A stretch of DNA of 64,000 nt from an uncultured Pseudocitrobacter sp. (lineage in GTDB: Bacteria; Pseudomonadota; Gammaproteobacteria; Enterobacterales; Enterobacteriaceae). The stretch lies in contig CAJYVI010000104.1 of the NCBI GenBank assembly GCA_913778145.1, forward strand, positions 43,596 to 107,595, given 5' to 3'. The notes under the pieces are model-generated. The model was not told where the DNA came from. It saw only the letters and a program-made list of their open reading frames with translations, and ran no database searches. The position numbers were made by a program, and so were the translations under genes. Positions 42,702-51,503 of the stretch are shown here, piece after piece. The first letter of the stretch is position 1. Every line of letters begins with the position of its first letter.

Positions 42702-43613
42702 GTGAAAATTACAGTATTAGGATGCGGCGCGCTGGGTCAACTGTGGCTCACGGCGTTATTTAAAAAAGGATTTGATGTTCAGGGCTGGCTACGCGTCCCC
42801 CAGCCTTACTGTAGCGTAAATCTGCTTGAGCTGGATGGTTCTGAATTTAATCAGTCCGTTACCGCCAACGACCCCGACTTTCTCGCCCACAGCGACCTTT
42901 TGCTGGTGACGTTAAAAGCCTGGCAGGTCTCCGATGCGGTAAAAACGCTGGCAAAAAAGCTGCCGGCAACGTCTCCTATCCTGCTTATCCATAATGGCAT
43001 GGGCACAGTAGAAGAGTTAAACGACGTCACACAGCCGCTGCTGCTGGGCGCGACCACGCAGGCCGCGCGCCGTGACGGCAATATCATCATCCACGTCGCC
43101 AACGGCACCACGCATATTGGCCCGGCCAAACATTACGATCGCGATTACAGTCATCTGGCGGTAACCCTGCAGGACGTTCTGCCGGATGTCGCCTGGCACG
43201 ATAACATTCACTCGGCGATGTGGCGCAAGCTGGCGGTAAACTGCGTGATCAACCCATTGACCGCGCTGATGAACTGCCCGAACGGCGAACTGAGCCAGCA
43301 TTTACCGCAGGTTGAGCTTATCTGCGCGGAAGTCGCGCATACCATGGCGCGGGAAGGTATTCATACTTCGACGGAAAACCTGCTATTTTACGTCACCCAG
43401 GTGATTGAACGCACTGGAGAAAATATCTCTTCCATGCTTCAGGATGTTCGGGCGCTGCGACACACGGAAATCGACTATATCACCGGTTACCTGCTCCGAC
43501 GCGCCCGCGCTCACGGCCTTAGCCTGCCGGAAAATACCCGCCTGTATGAACAGATTAAACGTAAGGAGAGTGAATATGAGCGCATCGGCACTGATCTGCC
43601 TCGCACCTGGTAG
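42702..43613 (+). CDS. panE: 2-dehydropantoate 2-reductase PanE
   Basis: NADPH-dependent ketopantoate reductase of pantothenate and CoA synthesis, 303 residues as in E. coli. The N-terminal GCGALGQLW loop binds NADPH. The catalytic Lys lies in the [17 protein letters not shown] segment and the substrate Asn in LLIHNGMG. It overlaps yajL by 38 bases. Confidence 0.97.
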   Translation: MKITVLGCGALGQLWLTALFKKGFDVQGWLRVPQPYCSVNLLELDGSEFNQSVTANDPDFLAHSDLLLVTLKAWQVSDAVKTLAKKLPATSPILLIHNGMGTVEELNDVTQPLLLGATTQAARRDGNIIIHVANGTTHIGPAKHYDRDYSHLAVTLQDVLPDVAWHDNIHSAMWRKLAVNCVINPLTALMNCPNGELSQHLPQVELICAEVAHTMAREGIHTSTENLLFYVTQVIERTGENISSMLQDVRALRHTEIDYITGYLLRRARAHGLSLPENTRLYEQIKRKESEYERIGTDLPRTW

Positions 43614-44166
43614 TGAAGAGACGGAAGCCGTCACCACGATCGACCTGCTGGTTCGCGGCGGTATTAACGTCACCACGGCAAGCGTCGCCAGCGACGGCAA
43701 CCTGACTATCGTCTGCTCGCGCGGTGTGAAGCTGCTGGCCGATGCCCCGCTGGTGGAAGTCGCCGATGGCGATTACGACATCATCATCCTGCCGGGCGGC
43801 ATCAAGGGCGCAGAGTGTTTCCGCGATAGCCCGCTGCTGGTTGAAACCGTGCGTCAGTTCCATCTCTCCGGGCGGATTGTGGCCGCGATTTGCGCCGCTC
43901 CCGCCACGGTACTGGTTCCGCACAATCTCTTCCCAGTCGGAAACATGACCGGCTTCCCTACGTTGAAGGATAAAATCCCGGAAGATCAGTGGATGGACCG
44001 GCGCGTTGCGTGGGATCCGCGCGTAAACCTGCTCACCAGCCAGGGGCCTGGTACGTCGATCGATTTTGGCCTGAAGATTATCGACCTGTTAGTTGGGCGT
44101 GAGAAAGCTCATGAAGTCGCCTCACAGCTGGTGATGGCGGCGGGGATTTATAACTACTACGAGTAA
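43576..44166 (+). CDS. yajL: DJ-1/PfpI-family protein deglycase YajL
   Basis: 196-residue DJ-1 homologue, as in E. coli. The reactive Cys106 is in the nucleophile elbow [12 protein letters not shown] and the partner Glu is near the N-terminus (PGSEETEAV). It is linked to oxidative-stress protection and reported deglycase or chaperone activity, the former being debated. The start at 43576, inside the panE end, follows AAGGAGAG. Confidence 0.96.
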   Translation: MSASALICLAPGSEETEAVTTIDLLVRGGINVTTASVASDGNLTIVCSRGVKLLADAPLVEVADGDYDIIILPGGIKGAECFRDSPLLVETVRQFHLSGRIVAAICAAPATVLVPHNLFPVGNMTGFPTLKDKIPEDQWMDRRVAWDPRVNLLTSQGPGTSIDFGLKIIDLLVGREKAHEVASQLVMAAGIYNYYE

Positions 44167-44177
44167 CGCGTTTTAAA

Positions 44178-44209
44178 TGCCCGATGGCGTTGCGCTTATC
44201 GGGCCTACG
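44178..44209. repeat. Single REP element after yajL
   Basis: TGCCCGATGGCGTTGCGCTT followed by ATCGGGCCTACG: one REP unit, 12 bases past the yajL stop. Confidence 0.85.
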
Positions 44210-44377
44210 GTTATATTTGTGCGAAGGCTCACAGAACATCACTTTTTTCTCCTCTTAATTTCCCTGCTCGTACCGCGACCTCGCTAAAAAGCATCGTTAA
44301 TTCAATCAGATATTCAATAAAACGTCTCTTTTGTCGCTGTATTGACTCGGAAATCATTCCATGAAAAACTCCGCACC

Positions 44378-44395
44378 AACTGGTATATACCAGTT
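44378..44395. promoter_or_regulatory. dre-like operator for the GntR/HutC regulator
   Basis: AACTGGTATATACCAGTT is a perfect 18-base palindrome. Its TGGT...ACCA core with 4 central bases is that of the DasR/NagR (dre) site family, bound by HutC-type GntR proteins. It lies 63 bases before the EIIC start. A possible -35 (TTGACT, 44342-44347) upstream puts the site near the transcription start. Confidence 0.8.
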
Positions 44396-44458
44396 AAACT
44401 CCTGAGAAAGAGATTTAATAAACAGGGGAAATACAACACCTCACTGGAGGCATTTCTC

Positions 44459-45721
44459 GTGGTCACATTTATTGAAAATCGTATTATTCCGTTGCTGATT
44501 AGGATCGGGGAAGATAAACATCTGATCGCTGTGCGTAACGGCATTGTTTTGACGCTTCCCTTTACCATTACCGGAAGCCTGTTCCTCATTCTGGCAAATT
44601 TGCCCATCCCTGGCTGGGCGGAGTTACTTGGGCCTTTTGCTGCCAAGCTCAGCGCCCCTGCTGCAGTTACCTTTGGCGCTATTGGTTTAATTTCATCAAT
44701 TGGCATCAGTTATAATTTAGCGAAAGAATATAAGCTCAGCGCGATAACCTGTAGCGTAGTTTCCGTTGTCGTTTTTTTACTGGCGCAGTTAAATAATGAA
44801 TATCAGCTTAACGTTGATAACCTTGGCGCAGCGGGTCTTTTCTCAGCCATTATTCTGGCGATATTTACCGTTCAAACTCTGCGTTTTTTTATTACGCGCA
44901 ACCTGGTTATTAGCCTGCCCGATGGCGTGCCGCCTGCGGTCGCACAATCTTTTTCCAGCCTGATTCCGGCCATTTTTGTCATCACCCTGGTGTGGCTGAT
45001 TCGGGTATTACTCAACTTCGATATCAATAGTTTTTTCACCTGGCTGGTCAGCCCGCTGGTTAGCGGCCTTGGCTCACTGCCCGGTATGTTAACGCTGATT
45101 TTCCTGATTTCTCTGCTCTGGTGCTGCGGTATTCACGGCGATAACGTGTTATCCGGTATCACCAGCCCGATTTTTCTAAAATATATCGCGGAAAACACCC
45201 AGGCTTACCTTAACCACCAGCCCATTCCCCATATTACCGCCGATGGTTTTTATATCGTCTTTATGTGTATCGGCGGTACGGGCGCAACGCTAGGTCTGGT
45301 GCTGGCGATGCTGCGTTCGCGCAGCAAACTTTATCGCTCAGTGGGTAAACTCTCGGTCACGCCTGCGGTATTTTGCATCAACGAACCGGTGATATTTGGT
45401 TGTCCGGTGGTCTTTAACCCGCTGTTGATGATCCCTTTCACCCTGACGCCGATGCTGCTGTGCACCGCCACCTATTGCCTGATGTATTTCGACATTATTG
45501 GCCGCCCTGTTCTGCAAATCCCCTGGACCATGCCGCCTATTTTCGCCGCCTGGTTTGTTACAGGGGGCAATATTCCGGCAGTGATTTGGTCTGTCTGCAC
45601 CATCGTCATCTCGGCCCTGATTTACCTCCCCTTTTTCAAGCTCGCCGAACGCAAGCAGGTTGAAAGAGAGCTGGCAGAAGAAAAAGGCGAAGACGCTTTC
45701 GCCACCACAGAATCCGCTTAA
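44459..45721 (+). CDS. PTS EIIC component, lactose/cellobiose (Lac) family
   Basis: 420 residues from a GTG at 44459, chosen because it follows GGAGG by 8 bases and gives the usual EIIC start (FIENRIIPLLIRIGEDKHLIAVRNG); the open frame extends 39 codons upstream through the operator. About 10 membrane helices and the EIIC signature region (CGIHGDN..., INEPVIFGCPVVFNP) are present. It transports and phosphorylates a beta-disaccharide or glucosaminide with an EIIB and EIIA, neither of which is encoded nearby, so it must borrow partners from elsewhere. Confidence 0.88.
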   Translation: MVTFIENRIIPLLIRIGEDKHLIAVRNGIVLTLPFTITGSLFLILANLPIPGWAELLGPFAAKLSAPAAVTFGAIGLISSIGISYNLAKEYKLSAITCSVVSVVVFLLAQLNNEYQLNVDNLGAAGLFSAIILAIFTVQTLRFFITRNLVISLPDGVPPAVAQSFSSLIPAIFVITLVWLIRVLLNFDINSFFTWLVSPLVSGLGSLPGMLTLIFLISLLWCCGIHGDNVLSGITSPIFLKYIAENTQAYLNHQPIPHITADGFYIVFMCIGGTGATLGLVLAMLRSRSKLYRSVGKLSVTPAVFCINEPVIFGCPVVFNPLLMIPFTLTPMLLCTATYCLMYFDIIGRPVLQIPWTMPPIFAAWFVTGGNIPAVIWSVCTIVISALIYLPFFKLAERKQVERELAEEKGEDAFATTESA

Positions 45722-45735
45722 TAAAAGGATGTCCT

Positions 45736-47055
45736 ATGCAAAAGCTTAAAGTTGTCACCATTGGTGGCGGGTCCAGCTACACGCCGGAATTAATTGACGG
45801 ATTTATTAAGCGCTACGCTGAATTACCCGTTACCGACTATTACCTGCTGGATATTGAAGAAGGAAAAGAGAAGCTGGAGATCGTCGGTAAGCTGGCGCAG
45901 CGCATGGTGCAGCAAGCTGGCGTGCCGATGAACATTCACCTGACGCTGGATCGCGAAGAAGCCCTGAAAGACGCCGATTTTGTCACCACCCAGCTGCGTG
46001 TCGGTTTTCTGGAAGCCCGTATCACCGATGAGCGTATTCCGCTGAAATATGGCGTACTCGGCCAGGAAACCACCGGCCCTGGCGGTTTTATGAAAGCTCA
46101 GCGTACTATTCCCGTGCTGCTCGATATCTGCCGCGATATGGAAAAATGGTGCCCCAATGCATGGTTGATTAACTTTACCAACCCGGCAGGTATTGTCACC
46201 GAGGCGATTACCCGCCACAGCAATATTAAAACCATCGGTATTTGCAGCGGCGCCAACAGCATGATGATGGATATCGCCAAAGCGTATGACGTTGAAAAGT
46301 CCGCCGTGGATACGCGCATTATTGGCCTGAACCATCTTATTTTCGCTGACCGTATCGCGATACACGGCGAAGATAAAACGGATGATTTTATTAATAAGCT
46401 GGCGCAAGGCAGCGCCAGCAATTCGCTAAAAAATATTCCGGATATCGGCTTTACCGCCCGCTTTGCCCAGGCACTGCACATGTATCCGATTTCCTACCTG
46501 AAATACTTTTTCCTCAATCGCGAAATGGTGGAAACCGCGCAGCAGGATGCCGCCACGAAGGGCACGCGTGGCGAACAGACGCGCGAAATTGAGAAACGGC
46601 TGTTTGAGCTTTATCAGGATGAACACCTGAATCATAAACCGAAAGAGCTGGAGAAACGCGGCGGCGCATGGTACTCCGACACTGCCTGTTCCATCATCAG
46701 CGCTATCTATAACGATAAAAAAGAGATCCACGTGGTCAACACCGTCAACAACGGCACTACGCCGGATCTGCCGGATCACGTCACCCTTGAGACCAATGCG
46801 GTTATCGATAAACATGGCGCGCACCCTGTCGCTTATGGCCGCCTGCCGGTGAAAATTCGTGGTTTGATTCAGAGCGTGAAGGCTTACGAAGAGCTTACCG
46901 TCGAAGCCGCCGTTACCGGTGATTACGATACCGCTTTACTGGCGCTGAGCATCAACCCGCTGGTGCCTTCGGCAACCATTGCCGAGCAGATTCTTGATGA
47001 GTATCTGGACGTTAACCAACGCTATCTTCCGCAGTACGCTAAGGAGGCAAAATGA
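45736..47055 (+). CDS. Glycoside hydrolase family 4, 6-phospho-beta-glucosidase-like
   Basis: 439-residue NAD- and Mn-dependent GH4 enzyme. The Rossmann loop VVTIGGGSSYTPELIDG opens the protein. The metal ligands correspond to Cys170 (GICSGAN) and His200 (GLNHLIF), with Asn149 in NFTNPAG. The usual CNVP of 6-phospho-beta-glucosidases is replaced by CSGA, so specificity may differ. It would cleave the 6-phosphorylated sugar imported by the EIIC. It overlaps the deaminase gene by 4 bases. Confidence 0.88.
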   Translation: MQKLKVVTIGGGSSYTPELIDGFIKRYAELPVTDYYLLDIEEGKEKLEIVGKLAQRMVQQAGVPMNIHLTLDREEALKDADFVTTQLRVGFLEARITDERIPLKYGVLGQETTGPGGFMKAQRTIPVLLDICRDMEKWCPNAWLINFTNPAGIVTEAITRHSNIKTIGICSGANSMMMDIAKAYDVEKSAVDTRIIGLNHLIFADRIAIHGEDKTDDFINKLAQGSASNSLKNIPDIGFTARFAQALHMYPISYLKYFFLNREMVETAQQDAATKGTRGEQTREIEKRLFELYQDEHLNHKPKELEKRGGAWYSDTACSIISAIYNDKKEIHVVNTVNNGTTPDLPDHVTLETNAVIDKHGAHPVAYGRLPVKIRGLIQSVKAYEELTVEAAVTGDYDTALLALSINPLVPSATIAEQILDEYLDVNQRYLPQYAKEAK

Positions 47056-47777
47056 ATATTGAAATTCGCCAGGATTACCCGGCACTGTGTGAATATGTCG
47101 GTCAACAGGTTATCCAGACGCTGAAAAACAAACCCGATGCGCTGGTCTGCATTGCCGGGGGGGACACCCCGCTTGGCGTCTTTAAAGTGCTGGTGGAAGC
47201 CAGCCAGCAGGGGCTGGATCTCTCCCGTGCCGCCTTTGTTGGTCTGGACGAATGGCTTGGTCTGGGGCGCGAGGATAAAGGCAGCTGTCGGGAGATGGTG
47301 TATAGCCATCTTTTCGATAAGCTGCCGCTGCGCCCGGATCAAATCTGCTTTTTCGACGGGCTGACGGCGAACCCACAAGCGGAATGCCAGCGCGTTGATG
47401 CCTTCATCGCGGAACATGAGCACATTGATATTTTGGTGCTGGGCATTGGCATGAACGGGCATATTGGCTTCAACGAACCCGGCGCAGACCTCAACAACCG
47501 GTGCCATATCGTTCCGCTGGACCCCATCACCAAAGCGGTATCCGTCAAATATTTCGGCGGCGCGCGAGACGTCACGCATGGCATTTCCCAGGGGCTGAAA
47601 ACGTTACTGGAAGCGCAACAGATTATCGTGATGGCGAATGGAGAGAAGAAAGCGGAGATTGTCGCCACCACGCTGAACAGCGAACCTACAACAGCAATAC
47701 CTTCGACGCTGGTCAAAAATCATGCGTACTGTACGCTGGCGCTGGATACCACTGCCGCGAGCCTTATTAAAGGTTAA
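47052..47777 (+). CDS. Glucosamine-6-phosphate deaminase-like protein (NagB paralogue)
   Basis: 241 residues with NagB motifs: GLDEWLG (Asp66, Glu67), GMNGHIGFNEPG (His137, Glu142) and the phosphate loop AGGDTPLG. It has Asn135 where E. coli NagB has Asp141, a variant common in Gram-positive NagB. It converts glucosamine-6-phosphate to fructose-6-phosphate if active. It lacks E. coli NagB's C-terminal allosteric tail and is shorter (241 vs 266). A coupled start (ATGA) with the GH4 gene suggests the latter releases an amino sugar. Confidence 0.85.
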   Translation: MNIEIRQDYPALCEYVGQQVIQTLKNKPDALVCIAGGDTPLGVFKVLVEASQQGLDLSRAAFVGLDEWLGLGREDKGSCREMVYSHLFDKLPLRPDQICFFDGLTANPQAECQRVDAFIAEHEHIDILVLGIGMNGHIGFNEPGADLNNRCHIVPLDPITKAVSVKYFGGARDVTHGISQGLKTLLEAQQIIVMANGEKKAEIVATTLNSEPTTAIPSTLVKNHAYCTLALDTTAASLIKG

Positions 47778-47783
47778 GTATGT

Positions 47784-47809
47784 GGGTCGGGGGAATACCC
47801 CGGCCCTTT
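47784..47809 (+). terminator. Terminator after the NagB-like gene
   Basis: 9-bp stem GGGTCGGGG/CCCCGGCCC with a GAATA loop and TTT, between convergent genes. Confidence 0.7.
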
Positions 47810-47810
47810 C

Positions 47811-48545
47811 TCAGCGCTCAATGCGCATATTTTTAACCCGGAAGATATCGGCGCGGTTATAGCTGATGGAGTAGTTAAAGATGACACCGCCTTCGAGTCG
47901 TGTAACTTCGGTGATTTTTAGCATTGGCAGCCCCGGCGAAATATTCAGCAACGTCGCCTGCTCAGGGTCAAAAAGCGCGGCTTCGATCAGTGAATCAGCA
48001 TCTTTGATTTTCTTATCCGTAAAGGTTTCGATGTAGCCATACAGCGATCCCTCTTTAAGCACTGACTCTGGAATGGTCTCTATCACATGGCAGGGAATAT
48101 TACTGTCTTCAATCAGCACAGGTTCTCCGTCGAGCAGACGAATACGGCGGATAAACCAGACCGCATCGCCCACAGCGAGATCAAGCTGCGCGGCCAGCGA
48201 TTCATCTGCCTGAATCTGCCTGAAATCCACCAGTTGGCTTGTTACCGCCACCCGCCCCTGAAATTCGCGCGAGAAGCCCAAAATACTGTCGCTTTTTTCG
48301 TTATTGAGGATATAAATATTGGATTCGGTGTTTTTCAGGACAAACATGCCTTTGCCATGAATACGCTCGATAAACCCTTCCTGCACCAAACTTGCCATCG
48401 CCTTCTGTACCGTCACGCGTGTCACATCGTAAACCGCCGCCAGCTCGCGTTCGGAAGGGATACTTTCGCCTTTCTTATATTTCAGGCAGAGAATATCTTT
48501 TTTGATCTTCTCTTTGATTTCCATGTACTTGTGTACTTTTTGCAT
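47811..48545 (-). CDS. GntR/HutC-family transcriptional regulator
   Basis: 244 residues: N-terminal GntR winged helix (about 10-75, SIPSERELAAVYDVTRVTVQKAMASLVQEG) and a C-terminal UTRA effector domain (about 95-240). HutC-type members with UTRA (DasR, NagR) commonly sense glucosamine- or N-acetylglucosamine-6-phosphate and bind dre sites. It is convergent with the PTS/GH4/NagB genes and is the natural binder of the dre-like palindrome at 44378. The ATG at 48545 follows GAGGAC; an upstream start is less likely. Confidence 0.88.
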   Translation of the reverse strand: MQKVHKYMEIKEKIKKDILCLKYKKGESIPSERELAAVYDVTRVTVQKAMASLVQEGFIERIHGKGMFVLKNTESNIYILNNEKSDSILGFSREFQGRVAVTSQLVDFRQIQADESLAAQLDLAVGDAVWFIRRIRLLDGEPVLIEDSNIPCHVIETIPESVLKEGSLYGYIETFTDKKIKDADSLIEAALFDPEQATLLNISPGLPMLKITEVTRLEGGVIFNYSISYNRADIFRVKNMRIER

Positions 48546-48590
48546 GCTGTCCTCGCCGCTGGTGTGAAGCGAGTACTTTAGCACCAGGGA

Positions 48591-49259
48591 TTACGGTGTT
48601 GCCAGCATGCAAAATCGCCCGATGGCGCTACGCTTATCGGGCCTACGATTATTGAGCGATATGATGAATCGCAATTTGCTTTGGATGAAATGGATGGCGG
48701 GTTGTCGTAAGTGTTCTGGAATGTTATGTGGGATCCATAAGTACATTCCTCCCATATACAAATAATTAACGTTTTCACCCGGCACAACCGCTTTCACTTT
48801 TTGCCAAACAACAAACCCATAACCAATATTATTTGTCCAACGCATTCCACTGTCGGTTAACTCCAGCACATAACCATTCTGACAACTTTCATTTTGTTCA
48901 TAGATACGCCGGTGCGATTTACGCAGCGGTCTGGCTATCAGCGCAATACCAACGGCTATGCCGGCAAAATACAACCCAAGAAGAGAGTAGAGAATTCCCC
49001 CGTCATAGAGTGTGACAAGTAACTCACCGGTCGTTGCTGACCAGATGCCTAACGAGAAATTAAGCTGGTTTATCCCCGTAGTAATAGCGATACTCAGTGC
49101 TATCCATAAAATGATAAATTTTATATATGCTCGAGGTTTGTAAGAGCGAACCCTTTCGCGTAACTCAAGATTGCTTCCCTTGGTATATTCTTTGAACGTT
49201 AATGTTCCCGCAGGTATTTCCAGACGGAATAGTACATCTTCCTGGTAACTGTGTTCCAT
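48591..49259 (-). CDS. YcxB-like membrane protein with REP-derived C-terminus
   Basis: About 222 residues from the ATG at 49259, which follows CAGGGAAG. The frame stays open 80 codons upstream, but that part is repeat DNA. Two membrane helices (KFIILWIALSIAITTGI; LYSLLGLYFAGIAVGIALI) precede a C-terminal segment (GMRWTNNIGYGFVVWQKVKAV...YLWIPHNIP) typical of YcxB-like proteins, whose role is unknown. The last ~20 residues (RRPDKRSAIG...) are translated REP, so the native stop was probably lost. AT-rich by eye and without backbone counterpart. Confidence 0.65.
   Translation of the reverse strand: MEHSYQEDVLFRLEIPAGTLTFKEYTKGSNLELRERVRSYKPRAYIKFIILWIALSIAITTGINQLNFSLGIWSATTGELLVTLYDGGILYSLLGLYFAGIAVGIALIARPLRKSHRRIYEQNESCQNGYVLELTDSGMRWTNNIGYGFVVWQKVKAVVPGENVNYLYMGGMYLWIPHNIPEHLRQPAIHFIQSKLRFIISLNNRRPDKRSAIGRFCMLATP
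48616..48647. repeat. REP element at the 3' end of the YcxB-like gene
   Basis: CGCCCGATGGCGCTACGCTT followed by ATCGGGCCTACG: a single REP unit. The reading frame of the adjacent membrane protein passes through it and ends 25 bases later. Confidence 0.85.
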
Positions 49260-49389
49260 ACTTCCCTGTTCATGTTCTATTTGATACATAGACAGAGTGT
49301 AATATCCGAGTTCGCTATCCGCATGTCCGTAAAAAGACCTTTTGTAGCTCAGATACGCACAGCCGCCATCCCCCCAAAACCGCAGACAT

Positions 49390-49412
49390 AAAAAACTCGC
49401 ATCGCGAGGTTT
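49390..49412 (-). terminator. Possible intrinsic terminator between thiI and the YcxB-like gene
   Basis: CTCGC/GCGAG stem with a 3-nt loop and U5-6 on the minus strand. The 342-base gap otherwise holds the palindromic repeat at 49449-49551. Confidence 0.5.
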
Positions 49413-49448
49413 CAGATTGATGGCAAAATTCAAAAATAGTGCGGACAG

Positions 49449-49551
49449 TCCCCTCGCCCCTTTGGGGAGAGGGTTAGGGTGAGGGGAACAGGCCAGCACT
49501 GGTGCGGATATTTACCCTCACCCCGGCCCTCTCCCTGGAAGGGCGAGGGGG
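49449..49551. repeat. CCCTCACCC-type intergenic palindromic repeat, copy 1
   Basis: Two imperfect palindromic units: 49449-49486 (ends GAGGGTTAGGGTGAGGGG) and 49515-49551 (starts CCCTCACCCCGGCCCTCTCCC), separated by 28 bases. A related copy lies at 55318-55426 in a different arrangement. No coding content. Confidence 0.75.
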
Positions 49552-49601
49552 AAAACCGTGCCCACATTAATGTATGAGCCGGTTTGTCAGCAATAATGCA
49601 A

Positions 49602-51050
49602 TTACGGGCGATAAACCTTCACATTGGCAAAGCCCTGCTCGCGCAGGTAAAGCGCCTGCAGGCGGCTCATCACGCCGCGCTCGCACCACAGCAGGTAGTT
49701 TTTGCTCTGGTCGAGGTTGCCAAACTGGGTGCTCAGTTTGTAGAACGGCAGAGAAGCAATTTCCACACCTTCCACTTGCAGCGGTTTGTCATCCTGCTCA
49801 TCAACGGAACGAATATCCAGAATCACATCGTTGTCACCAAAACCTCTGACGGTTTCAACTTCAACCACTGCCTGGTCGGTCTGCTGCGCGATTTCGCGGA
49901 TATCGAGGTTGTTGGCGTTTGCCACCACGTCATCGAGAATGCTGAAATCAAAGTGCTCTTCTTCTGCTTCGATTTTCGCCTTCACCGCTTTGATGGTCGG
50001 GCTTTTCGAGATCACGCCGCAATATTCCGGCATGGTACGGGCAAAGTCTTCGGTACCAATTTCACGCGCCAGATTGATGATGTGCTCTTTATCGTGGGAG
50101 ATCAGCGGGCGCAAAATCAACGTGTCGGAGACATTATCAATCAAACGCAGGTTGGTCAGCGTCTGGCTGGAAACCTGGCCCAGCGCTTCACCGGTGACCA
50201 GCGCCTGCACGCCGTAGCGTTCAGCCACTTTCGACGCCGCGCGGACCATCATGCGTTTCAGCACCACGCCCATCTGGCCATCGTCGATTTTCTCGAGGAT
50301 TTCGCCGACAACCGGTTCAAAGTTAATGGCGACGAAACGCACGCGGTGGGAGCTGCCAAAGCGGTTCCACAGGTAATGCGCCACCTGACGAACGCCGATT
50401 TCGTGCGCCGCACCGCCGAGGTTAAAGAAGCAGTAGTGTACGCGGCAGCCGCGACGCATCAGCATGTAGCTGGAGACGCCGGAGTCGAAGCCACCGGAAA
50501 TCAGCGACAGCACATCTTCCTGGGTACCGATAGGGAAGCCGCCGATACCTTCATAACGGCCTTTGACCAGCAGCAAGCGATCGTTTTCGATTTCCAGGTT
50601 AACGGTGACGTCCGGGTTGGTCAGCTTCACTTTCGCCGATTCAACGTGCTGATTCAGGCCACCGCCGACGTAGCGCTCGATCTCAATCGAGGTGAACTCG
50701 TGTTTACCACGACGTTTCACACGCACGCAGAAGGTTTTGCCTTCAATTTGATCGCGATACTGCACCAGCGCTTTTTCAAAGATATCGTGCAGCGAGGTGA
50801 ACGGCACATCTTCAACTTCAAGAATATGGTGGATGCCGGGAATGCGGGTCAAGGCGTCACGGATATCGAGGCGCTGATTCTCATCTTTCGCGCGAACTTC
50901 GATGTGATCCCAGTGACGAACAACGGCGAGCGTCTCGTCATAATGCTTTAGAACGTTACGAATGTTCCCGGTTAAAATTTTAATAAAGCGCAACCGCACA
51001 GATTGGCTTTTGATGGTGATTTCCGGGAACAATTTAATGATAAACTTCAT
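49602..51050 (-). CDS. thiI: tRNA 4-thiouridine synthetase / thiamine sulfur-transfer protein ThiI
   Basis: 482 residues as in E. coli. THUMP domain (about 60-165), PP-loop domain with [10 protein letters not shown] (about 184-193), and a C-terminal rhodanese domain with the catalytic Cys of LWCERGVMS (Cys456 in E. coli). The partner Cys344 lies in [10 protein letters not shown]. It makes s4U8 in tRNA and supplies sulfur to the thiamine thiazole. It diverges from xseB. The ATG at 51050 matches E. coli; the open frame extends 21 codons upstream. Confidence 0.97.
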   Translation of the reverse strand: MKFIIKLFPEITIKSQSVRLRFIKILTGNIRNVLKHYDETLAVVRHWDHIEVRAKDENQRLDIRDALTRIPGIHHILEVEDVPFTSLHDIFEKALVQYRDQIEGKTFCVRVKRRGKHEFTSIEIERYVGGGLNQHVESAKVKLTNPDVTVNLEIENDRLLLVKGRYEGIGGFPIGTQEDVLSLISGGFDSGVSSYMLMRRGCRVHYCFFNLGGAAHEIGVRQVAHYLWNRFGSSHRVRFVAINFEPVVGEILEKIDDGQMGVVLKRMMVRAASKVAERYGVQALVTGEALGQVSSQTLTNLRLIDNVSDTLILRPLISHDKEHIINLAREIGTEDFARTMPEYCGVISKSPTIKAVKAKIEAEEEHFDFSILDDVVANANNLDIREIAQQTDQAVVEVETVRGFGDNDVILDIRSVDEQDDKPLQVEGVEIASLPFYKLSTQFGNLDQSKNYLLWCERGVMSRLQALYLREQGFANVKVYRP

Positions 51051-51260
51051 GGCGGCAATGGTTCGTTGGCAAGCCCGATGCGGGCTGTAGGTAAAATTTG
51101 TACTGCAGCGCACCGGGGTACCTGCATCCAGGTCGCGGAGTATACCATCTTCGTGGTTAAGCTGCGCGCTTTCCCATATACCATTGTGTGTTATTTGATT
51201 CAGGACGCGACTGGGCTACCATAGTCGCCATCGCGATATAAAAAGAGCTGATCATTCACT

Positions 51261-51503
51261 ATGCCAAAGAAAAATGAAGCCCCGGCCAGTTTCGAAACTT
51301 CACTCACCGAACTGGAGCAGATCGTTAATCGCCTCGAAAGCGGCGATCTTCCGTTGGAAGAGGCACTGAACGAATTCGAGCGCGGCGTACAGCTGGCGCG
51401 TCAGGGGCAGGCAAAACTGCAACAGGCAGAACAACGCGTGCAGATCCTGCTGGCAGATAACGACAACGCCTCTCTGACCCCTTTTATGCCGGACAATGAA
51501 TAA
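51261..51503 (+). CDS. xseB: Exodeoxyribonuclease VII small subunit
   Basis: 80 residues as in E. coli; three-helix XseB fold with [21 protein letters not shown] and the conserved [15 protein letters not shown]. It partners XseA (encoded elsewhere). Its TAA abuts the ispA ATG, so the two are coupled. Confidence 0.97.
   Translation: MPKKNEAPASFETSLTELEQIVNRLESGDLPLEEALNEFERGVQLARQGQAKLQQAEQRVQILLADNDNASLTPFMPDNE

Noticed and set aside
49584..50951. 455-codon frame opposite thiI
   Set aside because: Shadow of thiI; His/Val/Phe-rich composition typical of antisense reading.
51051..51260. TPP riboswitch between thiI and xseB
   Set aside because: No THI-box-like conserved core is visible in either direction.
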